A stretch of DNA of 64,000 nucleotides from JAAYBG01 sp964411675 (GTDB lineage: Bacteria > Bacillota_I > Bacilli_A > ML615J-28 > CAG-698), in assembly GCA_964411675.1 (NCBI GenBank), contig CAYPLR010000001.1:1-64000 (forward strand). The letters are read 5' to 3'. The notes beneath the pieces were generated by a model. The model did no database searches, was not told the origin of the DNA, and worked only from the letters and a program-made list of their open reading frames with translations. Below are positions 43,703 through 52,514 of the stretch, piece by piece. The position numbers were made by a program, and so were the translations under genes. Numbering within the stretch: position 1 is the stretch's first letter; each line of letters opens with the position of its first letter.

Positions 43703-45541
43703 ATGAATGAAATTAGATTTAATCCAATTAATAAATACCATAAAAATCCAGTTGGAGCAGTAAAAAATAGTGATGTGATTAGCATCACTATTAATATTAC
43801 TAAAAACTATGGAATTAGTGATTTATTAATTTTTATTCATAAAGATTTTTCTGATGATTACAAGGTCTATAACCTAAATAAAATAGATGAACAAGATGAT
43901 TACAACATCTACCAAACTAACTTTAAAATAGATGAGGTGGGAATCTATTGGTATCATTTTGAATTTTATGATTGTTATGGGAAACATTTTATTTCAGCAA
44001 GCGATAGCCTTGATGCGATTCAAACAGATGACCAACCAAAATGTTGGCAATTAAGTGTCCACGGATCATTTTTAGGAAAATTAAATTGGTTTAAAGGTAA
44101 AATTATTTATCAAATTTTCCCTGATCGCTTTTATAAAGGTGGCACGAATCCACCAAAGGATTATGCAATTATGCATCAAGATTGGTATGAAAATCCAAAT
44201 CATACCTCTCAAGATGGTGTGATTTTAAATAATGATTTTTTTGGTGGTGATTTAAAAGGAATTACCCAGAAACTAGATTTTTTAAAGAGTTTACATGTGG
44301 GAATGATTTACTTGAATCCAATTTTTACTGCTTATTCTAATCATAAATACGATACGGGTGATTATCTTGAAATCGATTCTATGTTTGGAAGTGAAGCTGA
44401 TTTTATTGAACTATGTAGAACAGCGGAAGCAAAGGGAATAAAAATCATTCTGGATGGAGTCTTTAATCATACAGGTAGAGATAGTGTTTATTTCAATAAA
44501 TACAATACCTTTCCTAGTGTAGGAGCTTTTCAATCAAAAAAATCACCCTATTATCATTGGTATAAATTTAAGTCGTTTCCGAATTCGTATGAATGTTGGT
44601 GGAATTTTAAAAATCTTCCTACCTTGAATCAAAAGAATCCTGAAGTTATTGAATTTATCACAGGTAAAGATGGAGTTTTAAATAAATGGCTTAATTTGGG
44701 TGCAAGTGGTTGGCGATTTGATGTCATTGATGAATTAGATGATGAGTTCATTAAGAAAATCAAGGAAACAGTGAAAACCAATAATCCAGAAAATATTATG
44801 ATTGGAGAAGTATGGGAAGATGCTTCTAATAAGATAGCATATAATAAACGCAGATCCTATTTTTCTGGAGAACAAATTGACTCAGTCATGAACTATCCTT
44901 TTAGAACAGCAATTATTGATTATATTATGAATAATAATTATATAGGTTTACGTGATAAAATTCGCACCATTATCAATAATTATCCAAAGCATGTTCTCGA
45001 TAGTCTCATGAATATTCTATCAACACACGATACCGTGAGATTACTAACACAACTATCATCCATTGACTATCATTACCTAAGCAAAGAGGAACAAGCTAAC
45101 TATGTGATGTCGAAAGAAGAATATTATAGTGCTCGCCAAAAATTAAAAATGGCTACAGTACTCCAATATACACTACCAGGTGTTCCTTCCATATTTTATG
45201 GAGATGAAGTAGGCCTACAGGGTTTTAAAGATCCTTTTTGCCGAAAATGTATGCCATGGGATCGCTTTGATGATATCATTTTTGAATGGTTCACCAAACT
45301 AGGAAAGATTAGACAAAATCGTGTTTATATTGATGGTACTTATCAAGAAGAGATTTGTGAGAATGGTGTTTTTGCTTTTTCAAGAATAAAAGGAAGTCAT
45401 AAAGTAGTAACCATAGTGAATAATAGTCATTATGATTATCATTATAAACTTGAGAAAGGCTTTGATTTAATTAATGAAATGAAAATAGAGGATCAAATAA
45501 CTATCGATCCGAAAACAGCCTTGATTATATTAATAAGTTAG
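43703..45541 (+). CDS. GH13 alpha-glucan hydrolase, neopullulanase/cyclomaltodextrinase type
   Basis: This 612-residue GH13 enzyme lacks a signal peptide, so it is cytoplasmic. An N-terminal beta domain (about 1-115) precedes the barrel. Motifs are IIYQIFPDRFYKGG (about 135), GVFNHTGRDS (about 248), GWRFDVIDELDD (nucleophile Asp, about 336), MIGEVWEDAS (acid Glu) and LSTHDTVRLLTQ (third Asp), all intact. It is one base after glgP and last in the operon. No glgX or malQ is in the window, so it may be the debranching or maltodextrin-cutting partner of GlgP; this is inference. A similar paralogue lies at 60071. Confidence 0.9.
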   Translation: MNEIRFNPINKYHKNPVGAVKNSDVISITINITKNYGISDLLIFIHKDFSDDYKVYNLNKIDEQDDYNIYQTNFKIDEVGIYWYHFEFYDCYGKHFISASDSLDAIQTDDQPKCWQLSVHGSFLGKLNWFKGKIIYQIFPDRFYKGGTNPPKDYAIMHQDWYENPNHTSQDGVILNNDFFGGDLKGITQKLDFLKSLHVGMIYLNPIFTAYSNHKYDTGDYLEIDSMFGSEADFIELCRTAEAKGIKIILDGVFNHTGRDSVYFNKYNTFPSVGAFQSKKSPYYHWYKFKSFPNSYECWWNFKNLPTLNQKNPEVIEFITGKDGVLNKWLNLGASGWRFDVIDELDDEFIKKIKETVKTNNPENIMIGEVWEDASNKIAYNKRRSYFSGEQIDSVMNYPFRTAIIDYIMNNNYIGLRDKIRTIINNYPKHVLDSLMNILSTHDTVRLLTQLSSIDYHYLSKEEQANYVMSKEEYYSARQKLKMATVLQYTLPGVPSIFYGDEVGLQGFKDPFCRKCMPWDRFDDIIFEWFTKLGKIRQNRVYIDGTYQEEICENGVFAFSRIKGSHKVVTIVNNSHYDYHYKLEKGFDLINEMKIEDQITIDPKTALIILIS

Positions 45542-45572
45542 TGATTAAATATTTTTATTTAATCACTTTTAT
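45541..45572 (+). terminator. Terminator of the glycogen operon
   Basis: Perfect 10-bp stem GTGATTAAAT / ATTTAATCAC with a 6-base loop (45541-45566), then TTTT and AT-rich sequence. Confidence 0.8.
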
Positions 45573-45608
45573 TATTATAGTTTTTAGATTTAAAAATCGA
45601 CAAAAAAA

Positions 45609-45637
45609 TTGTAATTTGTAGGGTATTGTGATATGCT
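45609..45637 (+). promoter_or_regulatory. rlmI promoter
   Basis: -35 TTGTAA (45609-45614), 17-bp spacer, -10 TATGCT (45632-45637). Confidence 0.62.
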
Positions 45638-45666
45638 ATATAAGCAATTATGTTAGGAGATAAGCT

Positions 45667-46836
45667 ATGTATACTGTGATATTAAAAAAAGGGGAAGAAA
45701 AAAGAATTATAGAAGGCCATCCTTGGGTTTATGCCAATGAGGTCCAAAAAATAGAAGGGCACGATATGCAAGGTAGTATTGCTAAGGTTGTTAGTTATGA
45801 TCAACGTTTTATCGGTTATGGCTATATTAATCATACTTCTAAAATATTGGTCAGAATTCTAACTCGGGATGAAACACCAATCGACCGTAATTTTTTCTAT
45901 CAAAGAATTAAAGATAGTAATGATTATCGCTTATCTTTAGGATATAGCAATAATTACCGAGTTGTTTTTGGAGAATCGGATTTATTACCAGCATTAATTG
46001 TTGATAAATATGGTGATTATTTGGTTGTTCAATTTTTAGCATTGGGAATGGAAGTTCGTAAAGCTATGATTATTGAAATTCTAATTGAAATTTTCCATCC
46101 TTTAGGTATTTATGAGCGTAGTGATGTTAGCGTGAGAGAAAAAGAAGGGCTTCCATTAACAAAGGGAAAACTATATGGAGAGTTTAATCCTCAGCATATT
46201 GAAATTATTGAAAACGGAATTAGGATACTAATTGATCTGGAGAATGGACAAAAAACCGGCTATTTTCTTGATCAAAAAGAAAATCGTGATAATTTAAAAC
46301 ATTATGTGAAGAATAAAGAAGTTCTTGATTGTTTTTCAAATATTGGAGGTTTTTCACTTTGTGCGAGTAAATATCAGGCCAAAAAAATAACAGCAGTCGA
46401 TATTAGTTCTTTAGCTATCCAGCAATTGCAAGAAAATGCAAAATTAAATGGATTTACTAATATTGAAACTATTACTGCTGATGTATTTGAACAATTACGT
46501 CTATATAAACAGGAAAAAAGAAAATTTGATGTTATTATTCTTGATCCACCAGCATTTACGAAAAGTAAAGACACGGTAAAGGCTGGCTATCGTGGATATA
46601 TGGATATTAATATCGCGGCTTTGAAATGTTTAAATAAGGGGGGGTATTTAATTACCTGCAGTTGCTCTCAACACTTAACATTAAATTTGTTCCTAGAAAT
46701 GATAAAAGATAGTATTATAGAAGCCAAGGTAACTGCACGTATGGTGGAACTTCGTAGCCAGGGCAAAGATCATGCAACGTTAATAGGAATTGATGAAGCA
46801 ATGTATTTAAAAGTTGCTATTATCAATGTTATATAA
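45667..46836 (+). CDS. rlmI: 23S rRNA cytosine-C5 methyltransferase, RlmI family
   Basis: This 389-residue SAM-dependent methyltransferase has an N-terminal PUA domain (about 1-75, EKRIIEGHPWVYANEVQKIE) and a Rossmann catalytic domain. Motifs are LDCFSNIGGFSLCASKY (SAM-binding, about 220), AVDISSLAIQQLQENAKLNG, FDVIILDPPAFTKSK (about 290) and LITCSCSQHLT with the catalytic Cys (about 335). The family modifies C1962 of 23S rRNA. An AGGAGA site precedes ATG 45667. It is a single-gene unit ending at a shared, convergent terminator. Confidence 0.92.
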   Translation: MYTVILKKGEEKRIIEGHPWVYANEVQKIEGHDMQGSIAKVVSYDQRFIGYGYINHTSKILVRILTRDETPIDRNFFYQRIKDSNDYRLSLGYSNNYRVVFGESDLLPALIVDKYGDYLVVQFLALGMEVRKAMIIEILIEIFHPLGIYERSDVSVREKEGLPLTKGKLYGEFNPQHIEIIENGIRILIDLENGQKTGYFLDQKENRDNLKHYVKNKEVLDCFSNIGGFSLCASKYQAKKITAVDISSLAIQQLQENAKLNGFTNIETITADVFEQLRLYKQEKRKFDVIILDPPAFTKSKDTVKAGYRGYMDINIAALKCLNKGGYLITCSCSQHLTLNLFLEMIKDSIIEAKVTARMVELRSQGKDHATLIGIDEAMYLKVAIINVI

Positions 46837-46844
46837 AAGTAAAA

Positions 46845-46872
46845 TAAAAACAGCTATATAGCTGTTTTTTAT
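46845..46872. terminator. Bidirectional terminator between rlmI and mscS
   Basis: A perfect inverted repeat AAAAACAGCTATATAGCTGTTTTT (46847-46870) sits between two convergent genes and has A-runs and T-runs on both sides. The mscS stop is inside its right flank. Confidence 0.82.
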
Positions 46873-47828
46873 TTGGATTCATTTTTTTCCTCTTTAGGAG
46901 TATGAACTACTAATTGTGGGAAAGGAATTTCAATAGCGTTATTATCAAATAATACTTTCATAAAACGATTCATATCACGAACAACCTGGTATTTATTATT
47001 CTCCAGTGTCTTTGCATAGATTCGAATTATAACAGAAGAATTTGCTAATGATTGGACACCTTTGTAATATGGCCCTTCAGCTATTGCTGGAATTTCATCC
47101 TTCATTTTTTGTAGATTAGATTCAATAATCTTCTCAATCTTTTCTAAATCAGCTGAATAGCTGATAGAAATATCACAAATTGCAGGAGATAAACAACTAG
47201 AAGTATTAATTGCACCTCTTACATCAGAATTGTTTATTGTTTTTATATCGCCATTGATATCTTCTATTTTAGTAACACGAATACCAATTTCAATGACAGT
47301 TCCACGAAAATCACCGACTTGGATTACGTCACCAACCACATATTGCTTTTCAAAAATAATAAATAACCCAGCAAAAATATCTTCTATTAAACTTTGAGCA
47401 CCAAAGCTGACTGCTAATCCCAAAATACCGGCACTTGCAAGAAGAGTGGGTGTTTGAACTCCCCAAGCACTCAGAATTAAGAATAAAGTGACAATGACAC
47501 TACCATAGGCTACTACACTTAATAAAAGTTTTCCTATTGTTTCTCCATGGTTACCTTTTCTAGTAAGAAGTTTTAAAATTAATTTTAACACTTGATTAAT
47601 AATCCACATAAAAACAATAATGGCAATACTTTCCAATATGTTAATGTAGTTATCGGAGAAAAATTTTACAATATTGAAGAATTTACCGATACTATTAGAA
47701 ATTACAGTATCAAATGTTGTCCCTTTAAAGATAATGGGTGTTAAGACTCCTAGTAAAACAAAGACAAAAATTAAACCAGCAATGACAAAAAACCTTACTT
47801 TTTCTTTTTTATTTTTAAACTTTAACAT
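46869..47828 (-). CDS. mscS: MscS family mechanosensitive channel
   Basis: This 319-residue membrane channel releases solutes on osmotic downshock. It has about four hydrophobic segments in the first 160 residues. The pore-lining TM3 region is ASAGILGLAVSFGAQSLIEDIFAGLFIIFE (about 130-160, Gly/Ala-rich with QSLIED), followed by the beta domain with VGDVIQVGDFRGTVIEIGIRVT (about 166-187). Length is like the smaller MscS/YkuT proteins. An AAGGAG site lies upstream on the minus strand. It is 18 bases after the 458-residue protein gene and probably in one operon with it. Confidence 0.93.
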   Translation of the reverse strand: MLKFKNKKEKVRFFVIAGLIFVFVLLGVLTPIIFKGTTFDTVISNSIGKFFNIVKFFSDNYINILESIAIIVFMWIINQVLKLILKLLTRKGNHGETIGKLLLSVVAYGSVIVTLFLILSAWGVQTPTLLASAGILGLAVSFGAQSLIEDIFAGLFIIFEKQYVVGDVIQVGDFRGTVIEIGIRVTKIEDINGDIKTINNSDVRGAINTSSCLSPAICDISISYSADLEKIEKIIESNLQKMKDEIPAIAEGPYYKGVQSLANSSVIIRIYAKTLENNKYQVVRDMNRFMKVLFDNNAIEIPFPQLVVHTPKEEKNESK

Positions 47829-47846
47829 ATATTCTCCTTTCGTTTG

Positions 47847-49223
47847 CTAATACACGATTTCTTTTATGAAACACCACTCATAAATAAGTGATGGATGAAT
47901 TGTTTTTGTAGCATATATAACAATTTTATATTGATATCCTGATTCAATATTTTCTGATAAGTATCCTTGATATGTATCATTTTCTAATGGATTCATTTCT
48001 ATAGTACCTGAAGATAGGTAAGTTTCTACATCATCAACTACTTTTATTACATAATAAGTAAAATTACTAAATACCATATTAGGATCTTGCAAATTAATCT
48101 CTAAGTTAATAGTGTTTTCTATTTTTGAAGATTCAAAATTTATCTTATAAGAGGGGGTAGTAGAAGTATCAAAGAAAATAAGTTCTTGGTATTCTTCTTT
48201 CCCTGTTGTGAGATTTGGATATTGTGCGATTAATTGTAGATGATAATTTGACAGAGTTGATAAATTACTGAATTTTATAAGAGACTCACTTTCAAGATAT
48301 TCATGGTTGCTTGATTGTGAAAAATCACTAATAGTAAAGATTTTCTGTTCAATCACCTCTCCATTTTTAATTAGATTTACAAAATAAACAATATCTTGTC
48401 GCTGATAATAATCAGGATAAAAACTAATCAATAGGTAATTAGGACCCACATCACTAACATATAGAGAAGAGTATAATTTCAAAGGAGTATCAAAATACGT
48501 CTGATCTAAAATAACTACTTCTGATGTGATAAGAGTTGCTTCAAAAATTAAATATACACGAACATTTCCATTAGGAATATCGGATAGTAACGTTGTCTCT
48601 TGCTGTTCAGTGATAGTTACTTCTTGATACTCATCGCTACTAGGAATATATAATTCGTCCGTTAACATATCTTGGTAGATATAAGCATACTTCAATACTA
48701 CACTTCTTATTTCTCCTTTTAAATCATTATAACTTGTATAGACATTGTATTGAAGTGTTTCATTCATATCAGAAGTATTGGAAGTGATATTTTGCCATTT
48801 GGTAATTTTACCACCATAATTTGCAAGAGTAGTTACCTTACTAGATGCTAAGACTCCTTTTCCATAACCATAGTCAGCGTAAATAGCAATTTCATAAGTA
48901 GTATTAGATTTTAAACTACCGAAGCTTCCTGATTGATTTCCTATCTCCAATAAGGATTCATGATACTCCGTAGCATTTGATGCAACAATAGCGAGGCTTC
49001 CACAAATAATTTTATAGTCTTCATCAATTACTTCGACTTCATAATAGATATCGTTTCCAAAAGCCTCTGCTTTAATAATCTTAGCTTTTGGAATTTTAGC
49101 GATAATGGTTATAGCAACAACGGCAATAACAATAGTAATTGCGAAAGAAGACATTAGTTTTTGAACAAGAAGTCTTTTTTCTTTATCCCAAAATTTCTTT
49201 TTTCTTTCATGATAGGAGTCCAT
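47847..49223 (-). CDS. Single-TM protein with FN3-like repeats
   Basis: This 458-residue protein has a charged N-terminus (about 1-24), one TM helix (about 25-47) and a long extracytoplasmic part. That part has repeated Thr/Ser-rich beta segments (SLKSNTTYEIAIYADYGYGK near 108-127, LSTLSNYHLQLIAQYPNLT, IESGYQYKIVIYATKT near the end) shaped like fibronectin type III units: a 'Y-x-I/L-x-I/L-x-A' strand recurs about three to four times. No catalytic motif was seen. An adhesion or envelope role is a guess. It has its own promoter and a GAGGT site and is followed by mscS. Confidence 0.75.
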   Translation of the reverse strand: MDSYHERKKKFWDKEKRLLVQKLMSSFAITIVIAVVAITIIAKIPKAKIIKAEAFGNDIYYEVEVIDEDYKIICGSLAIVASNATEYHESLLEIGNQSGSFGSLKSNTTYEIAIYADYGYGKGVLASSKVTTLANYGGKITKWQNITSNTSDMNETLQYNVYTSYNDLKGEIRSVVLKYAYIYQDMLTDELYIPSSDEYQEVTITEQQETTLLSDIPNGNVRVYLIFEATLITSEVVILDQTYFDTPLKLYSSLYVSDVGPNYLLISFYPDYYQRQDIVYFVNLIKNGEVIEQKIFTISDFSQSSNHEYLESESLIKFSNLSTLSNYHLQLIAQYPNLTTGKEEYQELIFFDTSTTPSYKINFESSKIENTINLEINLQDPNMVFSNFTYYVIKVVDDVETYLSSGTIEMNPLENDTYQGYLSENIESGYQYKIVIYATKTIHPSLIYEWCFIKEIVY

Positions 49224-49241
49224 AACACATACCTCTTTTTT

Positions 49242-49270
49242 ATCATAGCACTACTTTTATTATATGTCAA
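49242..49270 (-). promoter_or_regulatory. Promoter of the FN3-like/mscS operon
   Basis: On the minus strand: -35 TTGACA (49270-49265), 17-bp spacer, -10 TATGAT (49247-49242). Confidence 0.8.
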
Positions 49271-49458
49271 TTTGTGTTTAACAATTATTTCCGCTTTTAA
49301 ATTGAAATGTCATAGTTATTATAAGAAAAAAACAGGAAATATATTTTTCTACTAACACAAAAATAACCTGATAAAATAGTATGAAAATTTACTTTCTATA
49401 TCTTTTTTTATACGAATTATAGTAAAATCATGAAATCCTTTAATAAAAAAGTTTTGTC

Positions 49459-49487
49459 TTGCAAATAAATCAAAAAAGGAGTAAAAT
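49459..49487 (+). promoter_or_regulatory. Promoter of the MATE transporter gene
   Basis: -35 TTGCAA (49459-49464), 17-bp spacer, -10 TAAAAT (49482-49487). The remainder of the 49271-49458 gap is AT-rich with nothing else recognised. Confidence 0.65.
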
Positions 49488-49510
49488 ACTAAATCGGTGG
49501 TAATTAAAAT

Positions 49511-50869
49511 ATGAGTAAAGAGTTTACAAGAAAAGTTATAACGATAGGGTTACCTATTCTACTAAGTCACTTATTAATTACATCTTTTGGTATTGCGGAT
49601 ACTATTATGGTGAAGTATATTCCCCGAGGAATTTCTGGAGTAGGATTAGCGAGCCAAATTAGCAATATCAGTGGAACAGTGATGTTTGCTTTCTCAGTTG
49701 GAGTAGGGATGTTTATTGCTCAATTTTTTGGTGACAAAAAGGAAAAGAGCATTCGTAAAACATTTGCCCTATTATTAATCTTAGCATTTATATTAGGTGC
49801 TTTTTTTACAATCCTTGGTCTTTTCTTTCCAAAACAGGTATTACAACTATTTACTGATGATCCTATTGTATTAGATATAGGGATTCGATATACCAAAATA
49901 GTGGCTCTATCTTACATTCCTAATTTGTTATCCGCTGCATTTTCTACTGCTTATCGAAACATTCAAGATACAAAAATGAATTTTATCATTCAAACAGTCT
50001 CAGCAGTCATCAATGTATTATTTAACTGGTTACTGATTTATGGGGTTTGGATCTTCCCAAAAATGGGTATTGAAGGAGCAGCCCTTGCAACAGTTATTTC
50101 TTGCGTGTTTAATCTAGGCTACAATATTGTTTATGGAATCTATTCTAAACAAATCTTTATGTCTAAACCGATTGATTTTATTGAGTGTCTAGATAAGAGG
50201 TTTATGAAACAAGTAATGAGAAAATCAATCCCGCTATTAATCAATGAGAGTTTGTTTAGTATTGGCTCTATGCTTTATATTGTTATTTTCAATAAACTAG
50301 GAACAGATTCTTATGAAGGGTATCGAATATCAGAAACAGTTATCGGTGTATTATTTGCTGTTTCTTATGGCTTAAGTGCTGCTGTTTCTTCGATGACAGG
50401 AGCCTGTCTTGGGGCAAATGATTATGAAAAAGCAAAGGAATACGGAAATAATTTTGTTAAGTTAGGTGCCTATTGCTCAGTCATTATGGGAATCATAGTT
50501 ATTCTAACAGCAAAGCCAATGGTTGCCTTATTTAGTAGCAACGAAGTAACAGACGCCAGTATAAAAATTGCAGTAACACTAATGTATGTATTTGCAGTTA
50601 GAATTACACTAAAGATGTTTATTAATGTTTTATTTGCTATTTTTAGAGCCGGCGGTCGTAGTCGCTTTGTGATGTTCATGGATTGTGGAATCATGTGGAT
50701 TGTGGGATTACCAATTGCTTTTATTGGTTACCGATTCCTTGGAATCACAAATATTGCAATTTTATTCCTTGTGATGCAAATAGAATCTGTGATTCGAATT
50801 GTTGTTGGTTTAAAAGAGTATTTTACCTATAGTTGGGAGAAAAATATTATTCGCCAGCTTGGGGAATAA
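49511..50869 (+). CDS. MATE family efflux transporter
   Basis: This 452-residue membrane protein has about 12 hydrophobic segments in two related halves. The N-terminal ITIGLPILLSHLLITSFGIADTIMVKYI and the start of the second half KSIPLLINESLFSIGSMLYIVIFNKLG match MATE (MatE) repeats. The GACLGANDYEKAKEYGNNFVKLG segment is typical of the NorM/DinF-type proteins. It exports cationic drugs or metabolites against sodium or protons; the substrate is unknown. The ribosome binding site (GGTGG) is weak. It is monocistronic, with its own promoter and terminator. Confidence 0.93.
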   Translation: MSKEFTRKVITIGLPILLSHLLITSFGIADTIMVKYIPRGISGVGLASQISNISGTVMFAFSVGVGMFIAQFFGDKKEKSIRKTFALLLILAFILGAFFTILGLFFPKQVLQLFTDDPIVLDIGIRYTKIVALSYIPNLLSAAFSTAYRNIQDTKMNFIIQTVSAVINVLFNWLLIYGVWIFPKMGIEGAALATVISCVFNLGYNIVYGIYSKQIFMSKPIDFIECLDKRFMKQVMRKSIPLLINESLFSIGSMLYIVIFNKLGTDSYEGYRISETVIGVLFAVSYGLSAAVSSMTGACLGANDYEKAKEYGNNFVKLGAYCSVIMGIIVILTAKPMVALFSSNEVTDASIKIAVTLMYVFAVRITLKMFINVLFAIFRAGGRSRFVMFMDCGIMWIVGLPIAFIGYRFLGITNIAILFLVMQIESVIRIVVGLKEYFTYSWEKNIIRQLGE

Positions 50870-50884
50870 AGAAATATAAAAAAG

Positions 50885-50916
50885 CAAATCCTTACATGAA
50901 AAGGGATTTGTTTTTT
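50885..50916 (+). terminator. Terminator after the MATE gene
   Basis: Stem CAAATCC (50885-50891) / GGATTTG (50904-50910), then TTTTTT. Confidence 0.8.
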
Positions 50917-50936
50917 CATTAAATCCACCATTTTTA

Positions 50937-50965
50937 TTGAAAATAAAGGCTAAATATGATATGAT
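50937..50965 (+). promoter_or_regulatory. Promoter of the glycerol operon
   Basis: -35 TTGAAA (50937-50942), 17-bp spacer, -10 TATGAT (50960-50965), 36 bases before glpK. Confidence 0.72.
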
Positions 50966-51001
50966 ATAAAAGATAAGTGACAAGGGAAAAGGAAGTGGCA
51001 T

Positions 51002-52501
51002 ATGAAAAATTATGTTTTAGCAATCGACCAAGGTACCACTAGTACACGAGCAATCATTTTCAACAAAGCAAGTGAAATTGTTAGTGTTGCGCAGATGGAA
51101 TTTAGTCAAATATGCCCAAAGAGTGGTTGGGTTGAACATAATCCAGAGGAAATTTGGGAAACAGTATATGAGGTAATCAAAGAAGCACTATTTAAAAGTG
51201 GTTTGCAACTAAAAGATATTTCTGCGATTGGTATAACAAATCAACGGGAAACAACTGTTTTGTGGGATAAGAAAACAGGGAAACCAGTTTATAATGCGAT
51301 TGTATGGCAAAGTCGGCAATCACAAAAAATCTGTGAACAGTTAATTGCTGATGGCTATGCAGATATGATCAAAGCAAAAACAGGGTTGATTATTAATCCT
51401 TACTTTTCTGCGAGCAAAGTCAAATGGATTTTCAACAATGTCCCTGGTGTTTATGAAAGAGCTCTAAAAGGAGAAATCCTTTTTGGAACCATTGATACGT
51501 TTTTAGTTTGGAAATTAACCAATGGAGACCTACATATTACTGATCCATCGAATGCTTCTAGAACGATGATGTATAATATTAAAACGCTAGAATGGGATCA
51601 AGAAATTCTAGATTTATTGAAGATACCAGCTTGTATTCTTCCAGAAGTAAGAAGTAATAGTGAAATTTACGGAATTGCAAGCAAATTATGGGAAATAGAT
51701 GAAAGTGCAGATGTTCCAATTGCGGGAATCATCGGTGATCAACAAGCTGCTTTGTTTGGCCATTGTTGTTTTAATATTGGATGTTTAAAAAACACCTATG
51801 GAACAGGCTGCTTTATGTTAATGAATACCAAACATAAACCTGTTTTTTCTAATAAAGGATTATTAACAACCATCGCTTGGAAAATAGGAGATGAAGTTGA
51901 ATATGCTCTAGAGGGCTCTGTTTTTGTTGGAGGTTCTGTGATCCAATGGTTACGTGACAACATGCGCTTATTTGAAAAGTCAAAGGATTGTGAAGCCTAT
52001 ACAGAAAGAGTTTCCAGCAGTGATGGAGTTTATTTTGTCCCTGCTTTTGTTGGCTTAGGTACTCCATATTGGGATGATGATGTTCGTGGATCTATTTTTG
52101 GTCTAACTCGTGCTACAAAGAAGGAACATTTCATTACAGCGGCTGTAGAATCCATTGCCTACCAGTCAAAAGATTTAATGGAAGTGATGAAGGAAGAAAC
52201 AGGGATCAAGATTGAAAGTTTAGCGGTTGATGGTGGAGCGAGTGTCAACGATTATTTAATGCAATTTCAATCGAACATTCTTAATCTAAAACTAATTAGA
52301 CCAGCTTGTTTAGAGACAACAGCATTAGGGGTTGCTTACTTAGCTGGCTTAGCGGTTAAAGTTTGGGTAAATAAAGAAGAAGTAGTGAAATATCACACAG
52401 TAGATAAAATATTTTTAAGCAAAATAAATTCTGAAGAGAGAGAAAGATTATACTCAGGTTGGAAGACAGCGATTAAAGCAACGCGAGAATTCAAAGTATA
52501 A
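51002..52501 (+). CDS. glpK: Glycerol kinase
   Basis: This 499-residue FGGY kinase phosphorylates glycerol to glycerol-3-P. Motifs are AIDQGTTSTRAIIFNK (about 5-20), NQRETTVLWDKKTGKP, IVWQSRQSQ, GIIGDQQAALFGHCCFNIG (about 242-260), KNTYGTGCFMLMNT, and AVDGGASVNDYLMQFQSNIL in the C-lobe. The phosphorylatable His found in many Gram-positive GlpKs (near the H-Y-x-x-x-R motif) is not evident in the segment EEVEYALEGSVFVGG, so PTS control through that site is doubtful. It is first in a four-gene unit that oxidises glycerol-3-P. No glycerol facilitator gene is present here. Confidence 0.96.
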   Translation: MKNYVLAIDQGTTSTRAIIFNKASEIVSVAQMEFSQICPKSGWVEHNPEEIWETVYEVIKEALFKSGLQLKDISAIGITNQRETTVLWDKKTGKPVYNAIVWQSRQSQKICEQLIADGYADMIKAKTGLIINPYFSASKVKWIFNNVPGVYERALKGEILFGTIDTFLVWKLTNGDLHITDPSNASRTMMYNIKTLEWDQEILDLLKIPACILPEVRSNSEIYGIASKLWEIDESADVPIAGIIGDQQAALFGHCCFNIGCLKNTYGTGCFMLMNTKHKPVFSNKGLLTTIAWKIGDEVEYALEGSVFVGGSVIQWLRDNMRLFEKSKDCEAYTERVSSSDGVYFVPAFVGLGTPYWDDDVRGSIFGLTRATKKEHFITAAVESIAYQSKDLMEVMKEETGIKIESLAVDGGASVNDYLMQFQSNILNLKLIRPACLETTALGVAYLAGLAVKVWVNKEEVVKYHTVDKIFLSKINSEERERLYSGWKTAIKATREFKV

Positions 52502-52514
52502 AGAAGGCAAAACC

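Noticed and set aside
49161..49355. Small hydrophobic open frame on the plus strand in the promoter region of the FN3-like gene
   Set aside because: No ribosome binding site and it runs over the divergent promoter and the start of a clear minus-strand gene.
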